NCBI GenBank assembly: GCA_035267785.1
Contig: DATFLL010000102.1
Span: 1-8,013, forward strand
Length of the DNA: 8,013 nt
From: DATFLL01 sp035267785
Lineage (GTDB): Bacteria > Pseudomonadota > Gammaproteobacteria > DATFLL01
Direction of reading: 5' to 3'
Shown here: piece by piece, positions 5,463 to 8,013 of the stretch
How the letters are laid out: every line of letters begins with the position of its first letter
Position numbering within the stretch: position 1 is the stretch's first letter
Position numbers and translations under genes: made by a program
The notes under the pieces: generated by a model
What the model was told of the DNA's origin: nothing
What the model saw: the letters and a program-made list of their open reading frames with translations, nothing else
Databases searched by the model: none

Positions 5463-6596
5463 GTGAACAGCACAAGACGAACCGGATGGATACGCGCATT
5501 GCTCGCCAACGCAGCCGTTGGTGCGGGCCTGCTGGCGTTGGGGACCGCTTTCGTCGGTCTCGGCGGCTGTGCCCCGTCGAGTACGATGTTCCGCGGCGAT
5601 GCCGCACACAGCGGCGCGGCCCAGGCCTTCGGTGTGGACCAGCTCGATCGCCTGCAGTGGAAATCCAAGAGTGGCGCCAAGACCTACGGCGCGCCGCTGG
5701 CGACCGACAAGGCGGTATATTGGGGCGTTTCCACCGGCGAAGTGATTGCAGTGGATAACAAGGGCAACGAACTGTGGCGCTACAAGACCGGCAAGAACGT
5801 CGAGTCCTCGCCGGCGCGTCGCGGCGACACGCTGTACGTGGGCAGCGATGACGGACATCTGTATGCCCTGGCGGCGGCGAGCGGCAAGCTGAAGTGGAGC
5901 TTCAAGGCCGACGGTATGGTCTATTCCTCGCCCACCATCAGCGGCGATACCGTCTACTTCGGCAGTACCAACGGCCAGGTCTACGCCCTCGATGCACTAA
6001 CCGGTAAGCTGCGCTGGCAGCACAAGACGCAGGGCGCGGTGTATTCCTCGCCGGCCGTGGCCGACGGAACGCTCTACGTCGGCTGCGATGACACGCATCT
6101 GTACGCCCTCGATGCCGCCACCGGCAAGGAGCGCTGGACCTTCCGCACCGGCGGACGGGTCTTTTCCTCGCCGGCGGTCAGCGGGCAGACGGTGTATTTC
6201 GGCAGTGACGATCACAACTTCTACGCGGTGGACATCAATACGGGACAGCAGCGTTGGGTCTATCGTACCCACAACAAGATCTACGCATCGCCCGCCGTGA
6301 AGGACGAAACCGTCTATGTCGCCAGTACCGACGACAGTCTGTATGCGTTGAACACCCACAGCGGAAAACCGCGCTGGCAATTCGCCGCCGACGGGCCCCT
6401 GTACTCGTCTCCCGTGCTTGCGGGCAAGGTGCTGTACGTCGGTTCGACCGACGGATACCTGTACGCCATAGACCGAGACTCGGGTAAGCGTCTGTGGCGC
6501 TTTCGAGCCGATAACAAGATTTATGCAGCCCCGGCCGCGGCGGGAGGGTCGGTCTATTTCCTCGATGCCGGCGGCGATCTCTACGCGCTGCAATAG
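5463..6596 (+). CDS. PQQ-like eight-bladed beta-propeller lipoprotein (BamB-like family)
   Basis: The 377-residue protein starts at GTG with a basic N-terminus (RR at 5-6), a hydrophobic stretch (about 10-32) and a lipobox LGGC with C36 as the lipidated cysteine. It should therefore be an envelope lipoprotein on the periplasmic side. MFRGDAAHSG at 42-51 is typical of PQQ-like propeller proteins. The rest is tandem blades of the form YSSPAV-G-TVYFGS-YALDA-TGK-RW. Tryptophans at 66, 105, 145, 185, 225, 265, 305 and 345 mark eight blades; the N-terminal strand ending at W66 probably closes the ring with C-terminal VYFLDAGGDLYALQ. The family (COG1520) includes BamB of the outer-membrane assembly machine, but bamB usually lies beside der and hisS, so this may be a paralogue. 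The fold name does not imply PQQ binding or enzyme activity. The ligand is unknown. Confidence 0.85.
   Translation: MNSTRRTGWIRALLANAAVGAGLLALGTAFVGLGGCAPSSTMFRGDAAHSGAAQAFGVDQLDRLQWKSKSGAKTYGAPLATDKAVYWGVSTGEVIAVDNKGNELWRYKTGKNVESSPARRGDTLYVGSDDGHLYALAAASGKLKWSFKADGMVYSSPTISGDTVYFGSTNGQVYALDALTGKLRWQHKTQGAVYSSPAVADGTLYVGCDDTHLYALDAATGKERWTFRTGGRVFSSPAVSGQTVYFGSDDHNFYAVDINTGQQRWVYRTHNKIYASPAVKDETVYVASTDDSLYALNTHSGKPRWQFAADGPLYSSPVLAGKVLYVGSTDGYLYAIDRDSGKRLWRFRADNKIYAAPAAAGGSVYFLDAGGDLYALQ
5676..6593 (+). repeat. Seven-plus tandem 120-base coding repeats (propeller blades)
   Basis: Within the lipoprotein gene, the blade unit recurs every 120 bases (40 codons) without insertion or deletion. 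TCCTCG recurs at 5805, 5925, 6045 and 6165, and the equivalent codons continue at 6285, 6405 and 6525. TACGCCCTCGATGC occurs identically at 5982-5995 and 6102-6115. The first unit is one codon shorter and the last is partial. Units have diverged in sequence, so this is protein-level repetition with some residual DNA identity. Confidence 0.85.
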
Positions 6597-6636
6597 CGCG
6601 GTCGCCGCCTCACCCATCGCATCGGGAGCCATCGGC

Positions 6637-6927
6637 ATGCATGTCACACTGGTCTACGTTCGGGTCAAACCCGAATACGTGGAGCAGTTCATCGCGGCGA
6701 CGCGCGCCAATCACGAGGCCTCGGTCCAGGAACCCGGCAACCTGCGCTTTGACGTGATGCAGTCCGACGAGGACCCGACGCGCTTTGTGCTCTATGAGGC
6801 CTACCGGACGGCCGAGGACGCACGCGCCCATAAGGACACGGCACACTATCTGACCTGGCGGGAACAGGTGGCCGACTGGATGGCCGAGCCGCGCCAGGGT
6901 GTGGCCTACCGCGGCTTGCTGCCCTGA
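6637..6927 (+). CDS. Antibiotic-biosynthesis-monooxygenase-fold protein, LsrG-like
   Basis: This 96-residue protein is a small ferredoxin-like ABM-domain protein, a fold that usually dimerises. It resembles E. coli LsrG, which is also 96 residues and isomerises phosphorylated autoinducer-2 breakdown product. Shared features are MHVTLV at the start, NH at 25-26, SVQEPGNLRFDVMQ at 29-42, YEAY at 53-56, HK at 65-66, HY at 70-71, and a GLLP end like GLMP. Other family members are quinol monooxygenases or have no known substrate, so the LsrG reaction is only a hypothesis. No lsrK, lsrF or lsr transporter genes are visible. Start ATG 6637 has GGGAG at 6624-6628 eight bases upstream; it lies 40 bases after the lipoprotein gene and is probably co-transcribed with it. 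Confidence 0.85.
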   Translation: MHVTLVYVRVKPEYVEQFIAATRANHEASVQEPGNLRFDVMQSDEDPTRFVLYEAYRTAEDARAHKDTAHYLTWREQVADWMAEPRQGVAYRGLLP

Positions 6928-6974
6928 GGGGGGACGTGCGCCCGCCGCGTGGGCCGCTGGTCGGGATCGACGAT

Positions 6975-7005
6975 GCTGCGGCGCCTGCGGGCGCCGCAGC
7001 CTTTT
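6975..7005 (+). terminator. Intrinsic terminator-like hairpin between the ABM gene and radA
   Basis: GCTGCGGCGCC (6975-6985) pairs perfectly over 11 bases with GGCGCCGCAGC (6990-7000) across a TGCG loop. One C and then T4 (7002-7005) follow. Stem strength is high but the T tract is short. Only the + orientation has a T tract. It lies 47 bases after the ABM stop and 34 bases before the radA start, so it should end upstream transcripts or act as a leader hairpin for radA. Confidence 0.7.
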
Positions 7006-7024
7006 GAACCATCGCACACGAAGC

Positions 7025-7029
7025 AGGAG
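7025..7029 (+). promoter_or_regulatory. Ribosome-binding site fixing the radA TTG start
   Basis: AGGAG lies ten bases before TTG 7040. With no ATG or GTG in frame nearby and MAKAK being the family N-terminus, it supports TTG as the radA start. Confidence 0.65.
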
Positions 7030-7039
7030 AGTCGACGAG

Positions 7040-8013
7040 TTGGCCAAGGCTAAGGTTGCCTACAGTTGTACCGAGTGCGGTGCGCAGCAGCCCAAGTGGG
7101 CGGGGCAGTGCCCGGATTGCGGTGCCTGGAACTCGCTGGTGGAGGTCGCCGCCGTCGCCGGCGGCGGTAGCGGCGCTCGCGCCGGTCGCTTCACGACCTA
7201 CGCCGGCGAGGCGGGCGAGAGCCGGGTGCAGTCGCTGGCCGACGTCAGCCCCGACGACGTGGCGCGCCTGCCGACTGGGGTGGGCGAGTTCGACCGCGTC
7301 CTCGGGGGCGGCCTGGTGCCCGGCTCGGTGGTCCTGATTGGCGGCGACCCCGGTATCGGCAAGTCGACACTGCTGTTGCAGACCCTGGTGCGTCTGGCCG
7401 AACGTTTCAAGGTCTTGTACGTCACCGGCGAGGAGTCCCTGCAGCAGGTGAGTCTGCGCGCCCATCGTCTGGGCCTGCCGATGACCGACACGCGGCTGTT
7501 GGCCGAGACGCGCGTCGAGGCCATGATTGCCACCGCCCAACAGGAGCGACCGCGTGTGGCCGTGGTCGATTCCATTCAGACCGTCTATACGGACATCCTG
7601 CAGTCGGCACCCGGTTCCGTGGCCCAGGTTCGCGAGAGCGCCGCGCAGCTTGTGCGCTTCGCCAAGCAGACGGACACCTGCGTGTTCATGGTCGGCCACG
7701 TGACCAAGGAGGGAACCATCGCCGGACCGCGTGTGCTCGAGCACATGGTCGACACGGTGCTGTACTTCGAGGGCGACGGCGGCAATCGCTACCGGGTTGT
7801 GCGCGCCATCAAGAATCGCTTCGGTGCGGTCAACGAGCTCGGCGTGTTCGCCATGACCGACAAGGGACTGCGCGAGGTCACCAATCCTTCGGCCATCTTC
7901 CTGTCCGGTCACAGCGATCCCGTGCCGGGCAGCGTCATCATGGTCACCCTGGAGGGCAGTCGGCCGATGCTGGTCGAGGTGCAGGCGCTGGTCGACGAAA
8001 GCCATTTGTCCAA
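7040..8013 (+). CDS. radA: DNA repair protein RadA (Sms), 3' end cut by window
   Basis: RadA is a RecA-family, DnaB-like ATPase that promotes branch migration during recombinational repair. 324 residues are present of roughly 460 in E. coli. The N-terminus has a four-cysteine zinc finger (C10, C13, C24, C27) with the typical PKWAGQCPDCGAWNSLVE. The ATPase core has Walker A GGDPGIGKST at 101-110, TGEES at 129-133, Walker B RVAVVDSIQT at 172-181, and the RadA-specific KNRFG at 258-262. The C-terminal Lon-like domain begins near GSVIMVTLEGSRPMLVEVQ (about 297-315) and is truncated by the window edge, not by a stop. Translation from TTG 7040 is open throughout. The hairpin just upstream separates it from the ABM gene. 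Confidence 0.96.
   Translation, partial: MAKAKVAYSCTECGAQQPKWAGQCPDCGAWNSLVEVAAVAGGGSGARAGRFTTYAGEAGESRVQSLADVSPDDVARLPTGVGEFDRVLGGGLVPGSVVLIGGDPGIGKSTLLLQTLVRLAERFKVLYVTGEESLQQVSLRAHRLGLPMTDTRLLAETRVEAMIATAQQERPRVAVVDSIQTVYTDILQSAPGSVAQVRESAAQLVRFAKQTDTCVFMVGHVTKEGTIAGPRVLEHMVDTVLYFEGDGGNRYRVVRAIKNRFGAVNELGVFAMTDKGLREVTNPSAIFLSGHSDPVPGSVIMVTLEGSRPMLVEVQALVDESHLS

Noticed and set aside
6689..8005. 438-codon open frame on the minus strand opposite radA
   Set aside because: radA on the + strand has intact zinc-finger, Walker and KNRFG motifs. The antisense product is His/Gln/Ala-rich with no recognisable domain, as expected of a shadow frame in GC-rich coding DNA.

Overview
The window looks like ordinary chromosomal DNA from a GC-rich gammaproteobacterium. 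The evidence is the order rpsF-priB-rpsR-(DUF2232 membrane protein)-rplI-dnaB-alr, ribosomal proteins close to the E. coli ones, and a PriB gene, which is characteristic of the beta/gamma proteobacteria. A free-living, possibly Chromatiales/Ectothiorhodospiraceae-like lineage is a guess from GC content and gene order; the genus cannot be fixed. All genes are on the + strand.

Layout: (1) Positions 1-2638 are a ribosomal-protein cluster. They hold a structured leader, rpsF (S6 with a long acidic tail), priB (no normal start codon near its conserved N-terminus), rpsR (S18), a 9-segment membrane protein of the DUF2232 family, and rplI (L9). (2) Positions 2639-2869, the longest gene-free stretch (231 bases), hold GC-rich hairpins, a T5 tract and a good sigma70-type promoter for the next unit. 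(3) Positions 2870-5376 hold dnaB (replicative helicase) and alr (alanine racemase), overlapping by ATGA. (4) Positions 5377-6927 hold a lipoprotein with a very regular eight-bladed PQQ-like beta-propeller, then a 96-residue LsrG-like antibiotic-biosynthesis-monooxygenase-fold protein. (5) A strong hairpin with a short T tract (6975-7005) precedes radA, which starts with TTG and runs off the right edge.

Functionally the genes combine 30S/50S assembly (S6, S18, L9), replication and restart (PriB, DnaB), recombination and repair (RadA), peptidoglycan precursor supply (Alr) and an envelope lipoprotein. I see no mobile element, CRISPR array, tRNA, rRNA or prophage, and no convincing new multi-gene system. 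The points most worth a second look are the priB start, the rpsF leader that can pair with its own ribosome-binding site, the exactly 40-residue periodic propeller, the LsrG-like protein without visible lsr genes, and the terminator-like hairpin 34 bases upstream of radA.
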